The notes under the pieces are model-generated. The model saw only the letters and a list, made by a program, of their open reading frames with translations, had not been told where the DNA came from and ran no database searches. Both the position numbers and the translations under genes were made by a program. Of a stretch of DNA of 64,000 nt, positions 1 to 9,376 are shown in pieces. Location: contig NZ_CP119862.1 in assembly GCF_029338175.1 (NCBI RefSeq), positions 2,852,001 to 2,916,000 on the forward strand, given 5' to 3'. The stretch comes from Citrobacter enshiensis (GTDB taxonomy: Bacteria; Pseudomonadota; Gammaproteobacteria; Enterobacterales; Enterobacteriaceae). Every line of letters starts with the position of its first letter. Within the stretch, counting starts at the first letter, position 1.

Positions 1-281
1 TCCGCTACCAGACGAATGATATCATCGTCCTCTTCCCGTACATTTGCTGCGGGGGTCGCTTCAGCCGCTTTCTCAGGTTCATTTGCTTCACACAGACGAC
101 GCAGCAACGCGTTTTGACGTTTTTGCTGGTCTAACAAGGATTCGAGCAATTCGATCTGCTCATTGGTACGCGAACTTGCGCGGTTGACGAAGAACCACAA
201 GACAAGACCAACAACCAGAACCACCACCGATACCATTAAAGACGCGAAAGTCAGCGCGCCTGAGTTCAGAACTTCGTTCAT
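1..281 (-). CDS. yebO: YebO, small membrane protein (3' end cut by window edge)
   Basis: Small single-pass membrane protein of unknown function. The start is at 281 with a GGTGG ribosome binding site just upstream. The N-terminus has one hydrophobic segment at about residues 11-32, followed by a polar, Glu/Gln-rich cytoplasmic-type tail ending in an acidic stretch. The sequence closely matches E. coli YebO as I remember it, and only the last couple of codons lie off the left edge. It sits directly downstream of mgrB on the same strand, as in E. coli. No function can be assigned from the sequence. Confidence 0.88.
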   Translation of the reverse strand, partial: MNEVLNSGALTFASLMVSVVVLVVGLVLWFFVNRASSRTNEQIELLESLLDQQKRQNALLRRLCEANEPEKAAEATPAANVREEDDDIIRLVA

Positions 282-355
282 TTTACCACCTCAATGTAGA
301 CGGGGCATTTTAGCACTGCTACACGAGAAGGTAATCACCTGTCGTAAAAATGCGG

Positions 356-499
356 TTACCAGGGAATAAATTTATTGATGGCGCAAATACCGCTGAAAAA
401 TTGTACATCCTGATCGCACATGATGTTGAACACCTGCGCCCAAAGCAACAGGCAAACCAGCACGCCAATTATCAGGAATACCCACCGAAACTTTTTCAC
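356..499 (-). CDS. mgrB: MgrB, feedback inhibitor of the PhoQ sensor kinase
   Basis: Inner-membrane small protein of 47 residues that binds PhoQ and damps PhoP/PhoQ signalling. The reading frame starts with GTG at 499, as in E. coli, and ends at a TAA at 356-358. It starts MKKFRWVFL, has one transmembrane segment (about residues 6-24) and keeps the two periplasmic cysteines (C28 and C39) needed for activity, ending KFIPW. Loss of mgrB gives polymyxin resistance in several enterobacteria; here the gene is intact. It is followed by yebO on the same strand. Confidence 0.95.
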   Translation of the reverse strand: MKKFRWVFLIIGVLVCLLLWAQVFNIMCDQDVQFFSGICAINKFIPW

Positions 500-530
500 T
501 CAGTTCTCCGAATCCACATCTTATGACTCT

Positions 531-565
531 AAATTACCATGCGTTACCTAAACCGAGGCTAACTG
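531..565 (-). promoter_or_regulatory. Probable PhoP box and -10 of mgrB
   Basis: Read on the minus strand, CAGTTA-N5-GGTTTA (565-549) is followed after 12 bases by TAATTT (536-531). This is the usual spacing of a PhoP box 12 bp upstream of a -10. The first half-site is degenerate (3 of 6 matches to the TGTTTA consensus), so confidence is moderate. mgrB is a known PhoP target. Confidence 0.5.
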
Positions 566-656
566 CGGCGACATTATGTATTTTTAGGAATGATTCACTT
601 GTATCAGCAGATGTACAGGCTACTCTTATTATAACGAAAGAAGAAAAGAGGTTGTA

Positions 657-896
657 ATGCGTTTGATCATTCGCGCGATTGTCTTGCTTGCTCTGGTATG
701 GATAGGTTTACTACTCAGCGGTTATGGAGTTTTGATTGGAAGTCAGGAGAATGCGGCAGGTCTGGGCTTGCAATGCCAGTATCTGACCGCCCGAGGCACC
801 AGCACGGCACAGTATATTCACACTAATAGCGGTATTATTGGCCTGACCGATTGTCCTGTATTGCGAAAAAGCACGGTTGTTGTCGATAATAACTAA
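657..896 (+). CDS. yobH: YobH, small exported/membrane protein
   Basis: 79-residue protein matching E. coli YobH in length and sequence. It has an N-terminal hydrophobic segment (residues 4-27) that could be a signal peptide or anchor, and two cysteines (about 40 and 66) in the predicted exported part. An AAGAGGTT ribosome binding site precedes the ATG. It is transcribed away from mgrB and converges on kdgR. Function unknown. Confidence 0.85.
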   Translation: MRLIIRAIVLLALVWIGLLLSGYGVLIGSQENAAGLGLQCQYLTARGTSTAQYIHTNSGIIGLTDCPVLRKSTVVVDNN

Positions 897-1033
897 ATCT
901 GTTTAGTCGAATATTTCCCCAGGGCATAACCCTGTTATGCCTTATTTATTCTTCCGTTCATCATATTAAGTCCCGCTAATATTTACTTATCTAATATTGA
1001 AATGATCCAAGTGATGAATGATTAAGTCATATT

Positions 1034-1072
1034 TAAAAAGCCAGCCAGCAGTATGTGACCGTCTGGCTTTTT
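1034..1072. terminator. Bidirectional terminator between yobH and kdgR
   Basis: AAAAAGCCAG and CTGGCTTTTT form a stem around an 18-base loop, with A- and T-runs on the two flanks. It can serve both convergent genes. Confidence 0.75.
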
Positions 1073-1094
1073 AATATCAGGATGCGAACGCTGC

Positions 1095-1886
1095 TTAGAA
1101 CGGGTAGTCGTTATAGCCCATTTGCTCGGAAATCTTGCGTGCCGCCGTGTGCAGCATTTCGACATACTCGTGCAAACGCTCTTCTGAGAAGCGCAGCGTC
1201 GGGAAGGAGATGCTCAGACCCGCAATGACGACCCCGAAGCGGTCGAATACCGGTACGCCAATACAGCGTAAACCTTCTTCCTGCTCTTCGTTATCTTCGC
1301 CATAACCCTGCTCACGGACTTTATCCAGCAATGTCAGTAATTCATCAGTAGAAGTTATAGTACGGTCAGTGCTGCGCTTATACTCAACCCCTTCCATGAT
1401 CTGTTTGACTTCGTCACGATCGCGCCAGGCCAAAAGCACTTTACCAATCGCGGTACTGTACAGCGGGTTACGACGTCCAACCCGCGAGTACATACGCAGG
1501 TTGTACATTGAATCTATTTTGTGAATGTAGACGATACTGTCTTCATCCAGCGCACCGAGGTGTACCGTTTCTTTGGTCAGACGCGAAAGCTCACGCATTT
1601 GAATATCGGCGCTACGGATCAGATCAACATTCTGTAAAGCACGTGCGCCCAATTCAAACAGCTTCAGGGTCAGAGAATACTTTTCCGACTCGCCTTCCTG
1701 AGCCACATATCCCAGCGTTTTCATGGTCTGCAAAAAGCGATAAACAGTGCTTTTCGACATCATGACGCGTTGCGACAACTCGGTAATACCAATTTCGCGC
1801 TCTTCCCCCAGCGCCTGTAAAATGCCAAACACCTTCAGCACAGAAGAAACAGAATCAGGTTGTTTATCCAGATCTGCGATAGCCAT
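1095..1886 (-). CDS. kdgR: KdgR, IclR-family repressor of KDG/hexuronate catabolism
   Basis: Transcriptional repressor of 263 residues that responds to 2-keto-3-deoxygluconate and controls pectin/hexuronate breakdown genes, including eda in E. coli. The winged helix-turn-helix is at about residues 34-60 (ITELSQRVMMSKSTVYRFLQ) and the IclR effector domain follows from about residue 80. The length equals E. coli KdgR. The neighbours yobH and yebQ are as in E. coli. eda, whose substrate KDPG is made from KDG, lies 36 kb away in this window. Confidence 0.95.
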   Translation of the reverse strand: MAIADLDKQPDSVSSVLKVFGILQALGEEREIGITELSQRVMMSKSTVYRFLQTMKTLGYVAQEGESEKYSLTLKLFELGARALQNVDLIRSADIQMRELSRLTKETVHLGALDEDSIVYIHKIDSMYNLRMYSRVGRRNPLYSTAIGKVLLAWRDRDEVKQIMEGVEYKRSTDRTITSTDELLTLLDKVREQGYGEDNEEQEEGLRCIGVPVFDRFGVVIAGLSISFPTLRFSEERLHEYVEMLHTAARKISEQMGYNDYPF

Positions 1887-2062
1887 TTATCACCTCATTA
1901 CGAGTGTTTTATAAAAATCAGAACAATTTTTTATTATAATTTCACGTTACACTGCTCGCAATCCATCTTTGCTTACTTAGTGACAATTCTGCGACATAAG
2001 CCCTGAATATCAATGCTAAAATAATTACTCTGATCATAATCCCAGAAAGACTCTGAATTCCT

Positions 2063-3436
2063 ATGGAAAAACGCCAGACAGATGGATTGCCTGTTCCTCA
2101 ACGGTACGGTGCCATTCTCACCATCGTTATTGGTATTTCGATGGCCGTCCTCGACGGTGCAATTGCTAACGTTGCGCTCCCCACGATAGCCGCCGATCTT
2201 CAGGCTTCACCCGCCAGTTCAATCTGGGTGGTGAACGCCTACCAAATTGCCATTGTGGTGTCCCTGCTCTCTCTCTCATTCCTGGGGGATATGTTTGGTT
2301 ATCGACGTATATATAAATGCGGGTTAGTTATTTTCCTGCTGGCGTCCCTGTTTTGTGCCTTGTCTGACTCATTGCAAATGCTGACGATGGCGCGCGTCGT
2401 ACAGGGATTTGGCGGGGCGGCGCTGATGAGCGTCAACACCGCGCTAATTCGCCTTATTTATCCCCAGCGTCATCTTGGACGAGGAATGGGCATTAACTCA
2501 TTCATTGTCGCCGTATCATCAGCGGCAGGTCCCACACTAGCTGCCGCCATCCTCTCAGTCGCGTCGTGGCAGTGGTTATTTCTGATTAACGTGCCGCTAG
2601 GCATCCTGGCATTGCTACTGGCCATGCGCTTTTTGCCGCCCAACGGATCGCGCAGTACGAAACCGCGCTTTGACCTGCCGAGCGCAGTGATGAACGCCTT
2701 AACTTTCGGACTGCTGATCACCGCCCTTAGCGGATTCGCACAGGGACAGTCATTGCTGCTGATCGCCGCCGAGTTAGGCATCATGCTTGTTGTCGGTTTT
2801 TTCTTTATTCGCCGCCAGCTTTCGCTTCCGGTTCCCTTACTGCCGGTGGACTTGCTGCGAATCCCGCTTTTTTCCCTCTCTATTGGCACCTCGATCTGCT
2901 CCTTTTGCGCGCAAATGCTCGCCATGGTGTCCCTGCCCTTTTTCCTGCAAACCGTTTTAGGCCGCAGCGAAGTGGAAACCGGCCTGTTGTTAACGCCCTG
3001 GCCGCTGGCCACGATGGTGATGGCGCCGCTTGCCGGTTACTTAATCGAAAAGGTACATGCGGGTCTGCTGGGCGCATTGGGGTTGGCGGTGATGGCGGCA
3101 GGCTTGTTTTCCCTGATGTTGTTGCCTGCTTCTCCCTCTGACATCAGTATTATCTGGCCAATGATCCTGTGCGGCGCCGGTTTCGGTTTATTCCAGTCGC
3201 CAAACAACCATACGATCATCACCTCAGCCCCCCGCGAGCGTAGCGGAGGTGCGAGTGGCATGCTGGGAACGGCACGTTTACTGGGGCAAAGTTCGGGGGC
3301 CGCATTGGTAGCGCTAATGCTGAACCTGTTCGGCGATGGTGGAACCCACATCGCGCTGATGGTTGCAGGTATTATGGCCACGCTGGCGGCCATTGTGAGT
3401 GGTTTGCGCATCACGCAACCCCGGGCAGGAGCATAA
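2063..3436 (+). CDS. yebQ: YebQ, DHA2-type MFS drug transporter
   Basis: 457-residue polytopic inner-membrane protein with the DHA2 signature in helix 1 (LDGAIANVALPTIA), close to the EmrB/Bcr-type LDxTIxNVALP motif. Hydrophobic segments recur along the whole length. It matches E. coli YebQ in length and position, divergent from kdgR. The natural substrate is not known; drug export is inferred from family only. A strong terminator follows directly. Confidence 0.9.
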   Translation: MEKRQTDGLPVPQRYGAILTIVIGISMAVLDGAIANVALPTIAADLQASPASSIWVVNAYQIAIVVSLLSLSFLGDMFGYRRIYKCGLVIFLLASLFCALSDSLQMLTMARVVQGFGGAALMSVNTALIRLIYPQRHLGRGMGINSFIVAVSSAAGPTLAAAILSVASWQWLFLINVPLGILALLLAMRFLPPNGSRSTKPRFDLPSAVMNALTFGLLITALSGFAQGQSLLLIAAELGIMLVVGFFFIRRQLSLPVPLLPVDLLRIPLFSLSIGTSICSFCAQMLAMVSLPFFLQTVLGRSEVETGLLLTPWPLATMVMAPLAGYLIEKVHAGLLGALGLAVMAAGLFSLMLLPASPSDISIIWPMILCGAGFGLFQSPNNHTIITSAPRERSGGASGMLGTARLLGQSSGAALVALMLNLFGDGGTHIALMVAGIMATLAAIVSGLRITQPRAGA

Positions 3437-3465
3437 AAAAAGCGCGTCATCAGACGCGCTTTTTT
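3435..3465. terminator. Terminator after yebQ
   Basis: AAAAAAGCGCGTC, a four-base loop and GACGCGCTTTTTT make a near-perfect stem with A/T runs on each side. It sits just past the yebQ stop and also faces the htpX 3' end. Confidence 0.88.
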
Positions 3466-3524
3466 ACAGTCAGACGTGACGTTTTGCCGGAGCGCCGATT
3501 CAGCTCACCGACATATCATGCCTG

Positions 3525-4409
3525 TTACTTCAGATATTCTCCACTGCGCAGCGCTTCAATACGCTTATCCAGCGGTGGGTGCGTCATGAACAATTCGCTC
3601 AGCGATTTCGACTTGCCGTTGATACAGAATGCCATCATGCTGCTGGCTTCCTGCGGCTCATAGCTGGTTTTCAGACGCTGCAGCGCGGCAATCATTTTTT
3701 CGCGACCGACAAGTTTCGCCGAACCGGCATCGGCATGGAATTCGCGGTGACGAGAGAACCACATGGTGATAATGCTCGCCAGAATACCAAAGACCAGCTC
3801 CAGCACTGTCGCAACAGCGAAGTAGATCAACGGATTACCATTGCCACCCTCACCTTCTTCTTCACGGTTACCGCCCATAAAACCAGCGGCGATCTGCGCA
3901 AGAATACGCGAGATAAAGATAACAAACGTGTTCACCACCCCCTGAATCAGGGTCATCGTCACCATATCGCCATTAGCGATATGGCTGATCTCATGCGCAA
4001 TAACGGCTTCAGCTTCGTCCGGGCTCATGTTTTGCAGCAAACCCGAGCTCACGGCGACCAACGACGCATCACGACGAGCACCAGTTGCAAATGCATTGAT
4101 ATCTGGCGCATGGTAAATAGCCACCTGCGGCATAGCAATCCCCGCCTGGCGGGCCTGCGTCGCGACCGTATTCATCAGCCAGCGTTCTCTTTCATTGCGT
4201 GGTTGCTCGATGACCTCTCCACCAACGGATTTCAGCGCCATCCATTTGGACATCAGCAGCGAAATGAAGGAACCACCAAAACCAAACAGCAGCGCCATGA
4301 TCAGCAGGCCTTGCACACTGCTCGACTGTATCCCCGTCAGGCTCAGCACCAGCCCGAAAACGACCATCACGGCCAGGTTCGTCAGCAGGAAGAGCGCGAT
4401 TCGCATCAT
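3525..4409 (-). CDS. htpX: HtpX, heat-shock membrane zinc protease
   Basis: M48-family integral membrane metalloprotease of 294 residues that helps degrade damaged membrane proteins together with FtsH. Two hydrophobic hairpin segments (about 4-25 and 34-53) precede the catalytic zinc motif HEISH (residues 139-143). Two more hydrophobic segments follow, then [13 protein letters not shown], which holds the Glu ligand. E. coli HtpX is 293 residues. A sigma-32-like promoter lies upstream; the E. coli gene is under heat-shock and Cpx control. Confidence 0.95.
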   Translation of the reverse strand: MMRIALFLLTNLAVMVVFGLVLSLTGIQSSSVQGLLIMALLFGFGGSFISLLMSKWMALKSVGGEVIEQPRNERERWLMNTVATQARQAGIAMPQVAIYHAPDINAFATGARRDASLVAVSSGLLQNMSPDEAEAVIAHEISHIANGDMVTMTLIQGVVNTFVIFISRILAQIAAGFMGGNREEEGEGGNGNPLIYFAVATVLELVFGILASIITMWFSRHREFHADAGSAKLVGREKMIAALQRLKTSYEPQEASSMMAFCINGKSKSLSELFMTHPPLDKRIEALRSGEYLK

Positions 4410-4462
4410 AATCTTCTTTTAACCTCAACTTAACAAAACGCACTATGCGATTACCCACATCG

Positions 4463-4487
4463 TATGGGTCTTATCGCTATTTTCAAG
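4463..4487 (-). promoter_or_regulatory. Sigma-32-like promoter of htpX
   Basis: On the minus strand CTTGAAA (4487-4481) is followed at about 12 bases by CCCAT (4468-4464). This resembles a heat-shock -35/-10 pair and lies about 55 bp upstream of the htpX start. A short hairpin ACCCA...TGGGT (4453-4469) overlaps it. Confidence 0.55.
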
Positions 4488-4564
4488 CATCAATGGGCTG
4501 TAAGTCACCAGAAAGACACAACTTTACATTTGAGAGCCATTGTCTGACAGCCCCCTGCACTTGT

Positions 4565-4596
4565 TAAAAAAAACAGGCACAATTTCTTGTGCCTGT
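4565..4596 (-). terminator. Terminator of prc
   Basis: A 10-bp perfect stem (ACAGGCACAA/TTGTGCCTGT) with a 4-base loop. On the minus strand it is followed by a run of eight T, just after the prc stop. Confidence 0.9.
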
Positions 4597-4602
4597 TCAG
4601 GG

Positions 4603-6651
4603 TTATTGCGTGACTGCGGGTTGCTCCGCAGGCTTCTCTTTCTCAAGATGGGCCAGGTCCAGCGCTATTTTCACCGTCTCATCAAGATACGGATCGGGCT
4701 CCTGGTAATCCTTCGGCAGATCGTCCAGGTTCTTCAGCGGTGGTTTACCTTCGCGTTTAAAGCGGTCATTGATACGCGCCAGTCGCATTGCATCATCTTC
4801 GTTATTCTCTTTTTCACGTTGCGCAAAATTGAGAGACGCGATGTTGCGTTTATCTTTCATGGCGTTGTAACGGGCAATATCCTTCATGATGTACTGGAAT
4901 TCAGGATCACTGGCGATACGTGCAGTGTGTTCCTTGAGCAATTCCGGACCGAATGGCGTCAAATCCTCTGACTTCACATAGGTTGCCGCATCAACACTGT
5001 CCCACGGCAACGCGTTATCTTCGAACTTCTCACCGGTTTCAGTCTCTTCATTACCTGTCGGCATGAGGATATCTGGTGTAACGCCTTTACGCTGAGTACT
5101 ACCGCCATTGACACGATAGAACTTCTGGATTGTGTATTGCACGGAACCCAACGCCGGCCATTCAGGACGCAGCATCTGGTCGTAAATACGATTCAGTGAA
5201 CGGTACTGCTGCACGGTACCCTTCCCGAAGGTTGGCTCACCCACGATCAGCGCACGCCCATAATCCTGCATTGCGGCGGCAAAAATTTCAGATGCGGATG
5301 CGCTAAAGCGGTCGACTAACACCACCAGCGGACCTTTGTAGTAGACAACGCCGTCGGTGTCGCTGTCTTCGCGAACCTTACCGTTGTTGTCACGCACCTG
5401 CACAACCGGGCCAGAAGGGATAAACAAGCCAGAGAGCGAAACGGCCTCTGTCAGCGCGCCGCCACCGTTGGTGCGCAGATCGATAACGATGCTGCTCACG
5501 TTCTGTTTTTCCAGTTTCTGCAGTTGAACTTTGACATCATCCGTCAGGCCAACATAGAAACCAGGAATATCCAGCACGCCCACTTTTTCTTTGCCGACGG
5601 TTTTCACCGACATTTTGACAGCACGGTCTTCAAGGCGGATACGTTCACGCGTCAGCGTGACAATTCGGGTCTTCGTGCCTTTACCGGCAGGCAGGACTTC
5701 AAGGCGAACTTTACTGCCCTTCGGTCCTTTGATCAGCGCAACAACATCATCAAGACGCCAGCCAATCACATCCACCATGCCTTTACCGTTCTGGCCGACG
5801 CCCACAATGCGATCGCCAACGCTTATCGCTTTGCTCTTCGCCGCCGGACCGCCAGCCACCATGGAGTTGATGACCGTGTAATCATCATCCATCTGCAGCA
5901 CAGCGCCAATACCTTCCAGAGACAGGCTCATTTCGGTATTGAATTGTTCCGTGTTACGCGGGGAAAGGTAATTGGTATGCGGATCGATTTCGCGAGCGAA
6001 AGCGGTCATTGCCAGCGAGAAAACGTCTTCGCTGTTGGTCTGCGCCAGACGGCGAATGGCAAATTTGTAACGACGCGTCAGCGTCTCACGAATTTCTTTG
6101 TCGGTCTTGCCCGTTAACTTCAGGCTCAGCTCGTCAAATTTTACTTTGCCATCCCACAGCGCATTCAGCTCGGCCTCATTCTTCGGCCAGGGGGCTTTGC
6201 TGCGATCGAGGTTAAACGTATCGGTACCGGTGAAATCCATCGGACGCTCCAGTACGCTTAACGCATACTGATAACGTTCAAATCGACGTTTTTGCGCCAG
6301 ATTATAGAGATCGTAAAAGACATCCAGCTTGCCCGAACGTAGCTCATCGCCCAGCACGGTTTTCTTTTTAGCAAACTGTTCGACATCGCTCGCCAACAGC
6401 ACGTTGTGGCTGAAGTCGAGTAAATTCAGATAACGATCGAATATTTTCGCCGAAAACGACTGATCCAGATCGAACTGACGATAGTGGGAACGTGTGAAAC
6501 GGGACGTCACACGTTCACTCACTGTCGCATGCTGTGTTTCTTCCTTCAGTACAGGAATTTGATCGGCACGCGTAATGTCGTCCACAGCAAATGACTGGCC
6601 TGCTATTGCAAGCAGGCCAGCTAACGCGGTAAGCCTAAAAAAAGTGTTCAT
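4603..6651 (-). CDS. prc: Prc (Tsp), periplasmic tail-specific protease
   Basis: Periplasmic S41 protease of 682 residues that cleaves ssrA-tagged proteins, processes FtsI and, with NlpI, degrades the endopeptidase MepS. The start chosen at 6651 (MNTFFRLTALAGLLAIA) gives a signal peptide cut after SFA and the same length as E. coli Prc; a longer upstream frame exists but has no support. A PDZ domain lies in the middle. The catalytic Ser is in the segment FSASASEIFAAAM and the Lys in TFGKGTVQ, about 25 residues apart. It starts 19 bp after proQ, an arrangement conserved in E. coli. Confidence 0.96.
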   Translation of the reverse strand: MNTFFRLTALAGLLAIAGQSFAVDDITRADQIPVLKEETQHATVSERVTSRFTRSHYRQFDLDQSFSAKIFDRYLNLLDFSHNVLLASDVEQFAKKKTVLGDELRSGKLDVFYDLYNLAQKRRFERYQYALSVLERPMDFTGTDTFNLDRSKAPWPKNEAELNALWDGKVKFDELSLKLTGKTDKEIRETLTRRYKFAIRRLAQTNSEDVFSLAMTAFAREIDPHTNYLSPRNTEQFNTEMSLSLEGIGAVLQMDDDYTVINSMVAGGPAAKSKAISVGDRIVGVGQNGKGMVDVIGWRLDDVVALIKGPKGSKVRLEVLPAGKGTKTRIVTLTRERIRLEDRAVKMSVKTVGKEKVGVLDIPGFYVGLTDDVKVQLQKLEKQNVSSIVIDLRTNGGGALTEAVSLSGLFIPSGPVVQVRDNNGKVREDSDTDGVVYYKGPLVVLVDRFSASASEIFAAAMQDYGRALIVGEPTFGKGTVQQYRSLNRIYDQMLRPEWPALGSVQYTIQKFYRVNGGSTQRKGVTPDILMPTGNEETETGEKFEDNALPWDSVDAATYVKSEDLTPFGPELLKEHTARIASDPEFQYIMKDIARYNAMKDKRNIASLNFAQREKENNEDDAMRLARINDRFKREGKPPLKNLDDLPKDYQEPDPYLDETVKIALDLAHLEKEKPAEQPAVTQ

Positions 6652-6670
6652 GCCCGGCCTGGCCTCCGTT

Positions 6671-7357
6671 TCAGAACACCAGGTGTTCTGCGCGTACAAT
6701 CAAAGACATACCCGAATTCAGCTGTACACGGACGCCATCTTTGGTGATTTCTAATACGGTGGCATCCATCGCATTATTACCTGCTTTCACCTTCAGAGAC
6801 TGCCCTACCGTGAGGACTGAAATGTCAGAAACCGGGGTGTGCTGCTCTTCGCGAGGTGCACGAGGTGCTTTCGCTGCCGGTTTCTCAGCGCGAACTTTAC
6901 GTTCAGCGCCTTCTTTGCGGCGTGGTGCAGGACGCGGCTTACGTTCGCGACGCGGGGCGTCTTCTTTTTCGCCTGCGGCAGCGGCAGCTTCGCGTTTTTT
7001 CGCTTGCTGTTCTGCGCGCTGCGCCTGAACGCGAGCTTTTGCCTCTTCAAGCTGCTTACGTGCGTGCTCAACGTGCTGCTCGTCCAGCTCACCACAAGGG
7101 TTGCCGTCGAGATCGACACGCGTTGCACCCGGTTTAACACCGTACAGGTAACGCCAGCTTGAAGTGTAAAGACGTAAAGCGGAGCGAAGTTGTGTCTTGC
7201 TAAGGTTCATTTCACCCTCAACACGCTCTACCAGATCCTGAAAAATGCCAATTTTCAGTGGGCGCGCTTCGCCTTCCGCACTAAAACAGTGGGGAAAACG
7301 TTCGGCCAAAAATGCGATAACTTCTTTACTGCTATTCAACTTAGGTTGATTTTCCAT
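6671..7357 (-). CDS. proQ: ProQ, global RNA-binding protein / RNA chaperone
   Basis: 228-residue FinO-domain RNA chaperone that binds structured sRNAs and mRNA 3' ends. The FinO-like domain spans about residues 1-120. A very basic Lys/Arg/Ala/Pro linker follows (about 125-172), and a Tudor-like C-terminal domain closes the protein ([13 protein letters not shown] to the end). E. coli ProQ is 232 residues, and the few missing residues are in the linker. It lies upstream of and probably co-transcribed with prc. Confidence 0.95.
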   Translation of the reverse strand: MENQPKLNSSKEVIAFLAERFPHCFSAEGEARPLKIGIFQDLVERVEGEMNLSKTQLRSALRLYTSSWRYLYGVKPGATRVDLDGNPCGELDEQHVEHARKQLEEAKARVQAQRAEQQAKKREAAAAAGEKEDAPRRERKPRPAPRRKEGAERKVRAEKPAAKAPRAPREEQHTPVSDISVLTVGQSLKVKAGNNAMDATVLEITKDGVRVQLNSGMSLIVRAEHLVF

Positions 7358-7454
7358 GAAATTTCCTGATTACAACGGACGTAGCCAACTAGCCGCAGGC
7401 ATGAACAGGCGTCATTATAATGACGCCATCAGTAATTGCTACGTTATCCGTTGA

Positions 7455-7952
7455 TTATCCTGCATCGGCCGCAAAGAATTTTTTGTAATCCGTCATTGCA
7501 AGCACCGTCTCAAGCTGTGCGACAAGCTGACGCAGCCCCTGTTCATCTTCTTCAGTGAAGCGACCAAACGCCGTGCTATCAATGTCCAACACCCCCAGAA
7601 TCCGATTCCCGACCGTCAGCGGCAGTACGATTTCGGAATTGCTGGCCGCATCGCACGCGATATGCCCGTCAAAGGCATGAACATCTTCGATACGCTGAAC
7701 GCTGTTCTGCGCCACTGCCGTGCCACAGACACCGCGCCCAACCGGAATACGCACGCAGGCGATTTTCCCCTGGAACGGACCTAACACCAGCGTGTCGTTT
7801 TCAAGCAGGTAAAAACCCGCCCAATTTACTTCTGAAAGACGTTCATACAGCAATGCGCTGGTGTTCGAGAGCGTCGCCAGAAAGCTTGTTTCACCTGCCA
7901 TTAATGCCTGAAAGTCGCGATTAAGATCCGTGTATAACTCTATTTTGTTCAT
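7455..7952 (-). CDS. msrC: MsrC, free methionine-(R)-sulfoxide reductase
   Basis: Cytoplasmic GAF-domain enzyme of 165 residues that reduces free methionine-(R)-sulfoxide. The start at 7952 (MNKIELYTDL) gives the E. coli length; the frame stays open 29 codons upstream without a better start. The catalytic cysteines are visible at residues 66, 76 and 100 (KIACVRIP, GRGVCGTAV, HIACDAAS). It is divergent from letA. Confidence 0.93.
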   Translation of the reverse strand: MNKIELYTDLNRDFQALMAGETSFLATLSNTSALLYERLSEVNWAGFYLLENDTLVLGPFQGKIACVRIPVGRGVCGTAVAQNSVQRIEDVHAFDGHIACDAASNSEIVLPLTVGNRILGVLDIDSTAFGRFTEEDEQGLRQLVAQLETVLAMTDYKKFFAADAG

Positions 7953-8080
7953 TTTATAATCACTTGGTTGTCTTACTTTAAACTGCAGCCTATTAAAATA
8001 AGCATTAAATGCGTTAATGCTCAAGATCATTCCCGTCATGAGTTAAGATTACAGACATCTCACATTTTGATTCGCGATAC

Positions 8081-9376
8081 ATGGCTCTTAATACTCCACA
8101 TATCACGCCAACGAAAAAAATAGCGGTCAGATCCATCGGCGAGGCATTGCCCCGTGCACATTATCAACGTTGCCCTCAGTGCGACCTGCTGTTCAGCCTG
8201 CCTAAAATGCGTTCTTACCAGAGCGCGTACTGCCCGCGCTGTCAGGCCAAAATTCGCGACGGCCGCGACTGGTCGCTGACGCGTCTGGCGGCGATGGCCA
8301 TCACGATGCTGTTGCTGATGCCTTTTGCCTGGGGTGAACCGCTGCTGCACATCTATTTACTCGGGGTACGCATTGACGCCAACGTCATGCAGGGTATCTG
8401 GCAGATGACAAAACAGGGCGACCCGATTACCGCCGCGATGGTGCTTTTTTGTGTCGCCGGTGCGCCGCTGGTGCTGGTGACCGCCATCGCCTACCTGTGG
8501 TTTGGCAACATTCTGGGTATGAACCTGCGCCCGGTGCTGTTGATGCTGGAAAGGTTAAAAGAGTGGGTCATGCTGGATATCTACCTGGTCGGCATCGCGG
8601 TGGCATCAATTAAAGTGCAGGATTACGCCTTTTTGCTACCAGGTGTCGGGCTCACTGCCTTCATCGCGCTGGTGATCCTCAGTATTCTGACCTTATCCCA
8701 CCTCAATGTGGAGCAGTTATGGGAGCGCTTTTACCCTCAGAAACCGGCCCGGCGTCCCGACGAAAAACTTCGCGTTTGTCTTGGATGTCACTTTACCGGT
8801 TACCCTGATCCCCGTGGGCGTTGCCCTCGCTGTCATATCCCACTGCGGTTGCGCAGAAAGCAGAGCATACAAAAATGTTGGGCCGCCTTATTAGCCTCCA
8901 TCGTCTTTTTGCTACCGGCCAACCTGATGCCCATTTCGATTATTTATGTCAATGGCGGGCGTCAGGAAGACACTATTTTTTCAGGTATTATGTCACTGGC
9001 GAGCAGCAATGTTGCGGTGGCCGCCGTGGTCTTTATCGCCAGTATCCTGGTGCCATTTACCAAAATAATTGTGATGTTTACACTGTTGATCAGTATCCAC
9101 TTCAACTCTGTGCTGGGGCTGCAAATGCGTATCCGGCTTCTGCGGCTGGTTACCTGGATTGGTCGTTGGTCAATGCTGGATCTCTTTGTTATTTCATTAA
9201 CGATGTCTCTGATTAATCGCGATCAGATACTGGCTTTTACTATGGGACCGGCTGCGCTGTATTTCGGCTCAGCGGTAATATTGACTATTCTTTCAGTCGA
9301 ATGGCTGGATAGCCGCTTACTTTGGGATGCACATGAGTCAGGAAACGCCCGCTTCGCCGACGGAAGCGCAGATTAA
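8081..9376 (+). CDS. letA: LetA (YebS), membrane partner of the LetB lipid tunnel
   Basis: 431-residue inner-membrane protein of the PqiA family, partner of the MCE protein LetB in phospholipid transport between the membranes. Two zinc-ribbon modules are visible: C31-P-Q-C34 with C51-P-R-C54 near the N-terminus, and CLGCH with CPRCH in the middle. Each precedes a group of transmembrane helices, so the protein is a tandem duplication. It overlaps the letB start by 44 bp, so the two genes are translationally linked. Confidence 0.93.
   Translation: MALNTPHITPTKKIAVRSIGEALPRAHYQRCPQCDLLFSLPKMRSYQSAYCPRCQAKIRDGRDWSLTRLAAMAITMLLLMPFAWGEPLLHIYLLGVRIDANVMQGIWQMTKQGDPITAAMVLFCVAGAPLVLVTAIAYLWFGNILGMNLRPVLLMLERLKEWVMLDIYLVGIAVASIKVQDYAFLLPGVGLTAFIALVILSILTLSHLNVEQLWERFYPQKPARRPDEKLRVCLGCHFTGYPDPRGRCPRCHIPLRLRRKQSIQKCWAALLASIVFLLPANLMPISIIYVNGGRQEDTIFSGIMSLASSNVAVAAVVFIASILVPFTKIIVMFTLLISIHFNSVLGLQMRIRLLRLVTWIGRWSMLDLFVISLTMSLINRDQILAFTMGPAALYFGSAVILTILSVEWLDSRLLWDAHESGNARFADGSAD

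Noticed and set aside
3579-4433. 284-codon open frame on the plus strand opposite htpX
   Set aside because: It is the antisense shadow of htpX, with no ribosome binding site and a protein composition (His/Arg/Gln rich) typical of reverse-strand frames.
4525-4555. Possible CpxR box (GTAAA-N5-GTAAA) upstream of htpX
   Set aside because: Only one GTAAA half-site (minus strand, near 4530) is present; the second half does not match.
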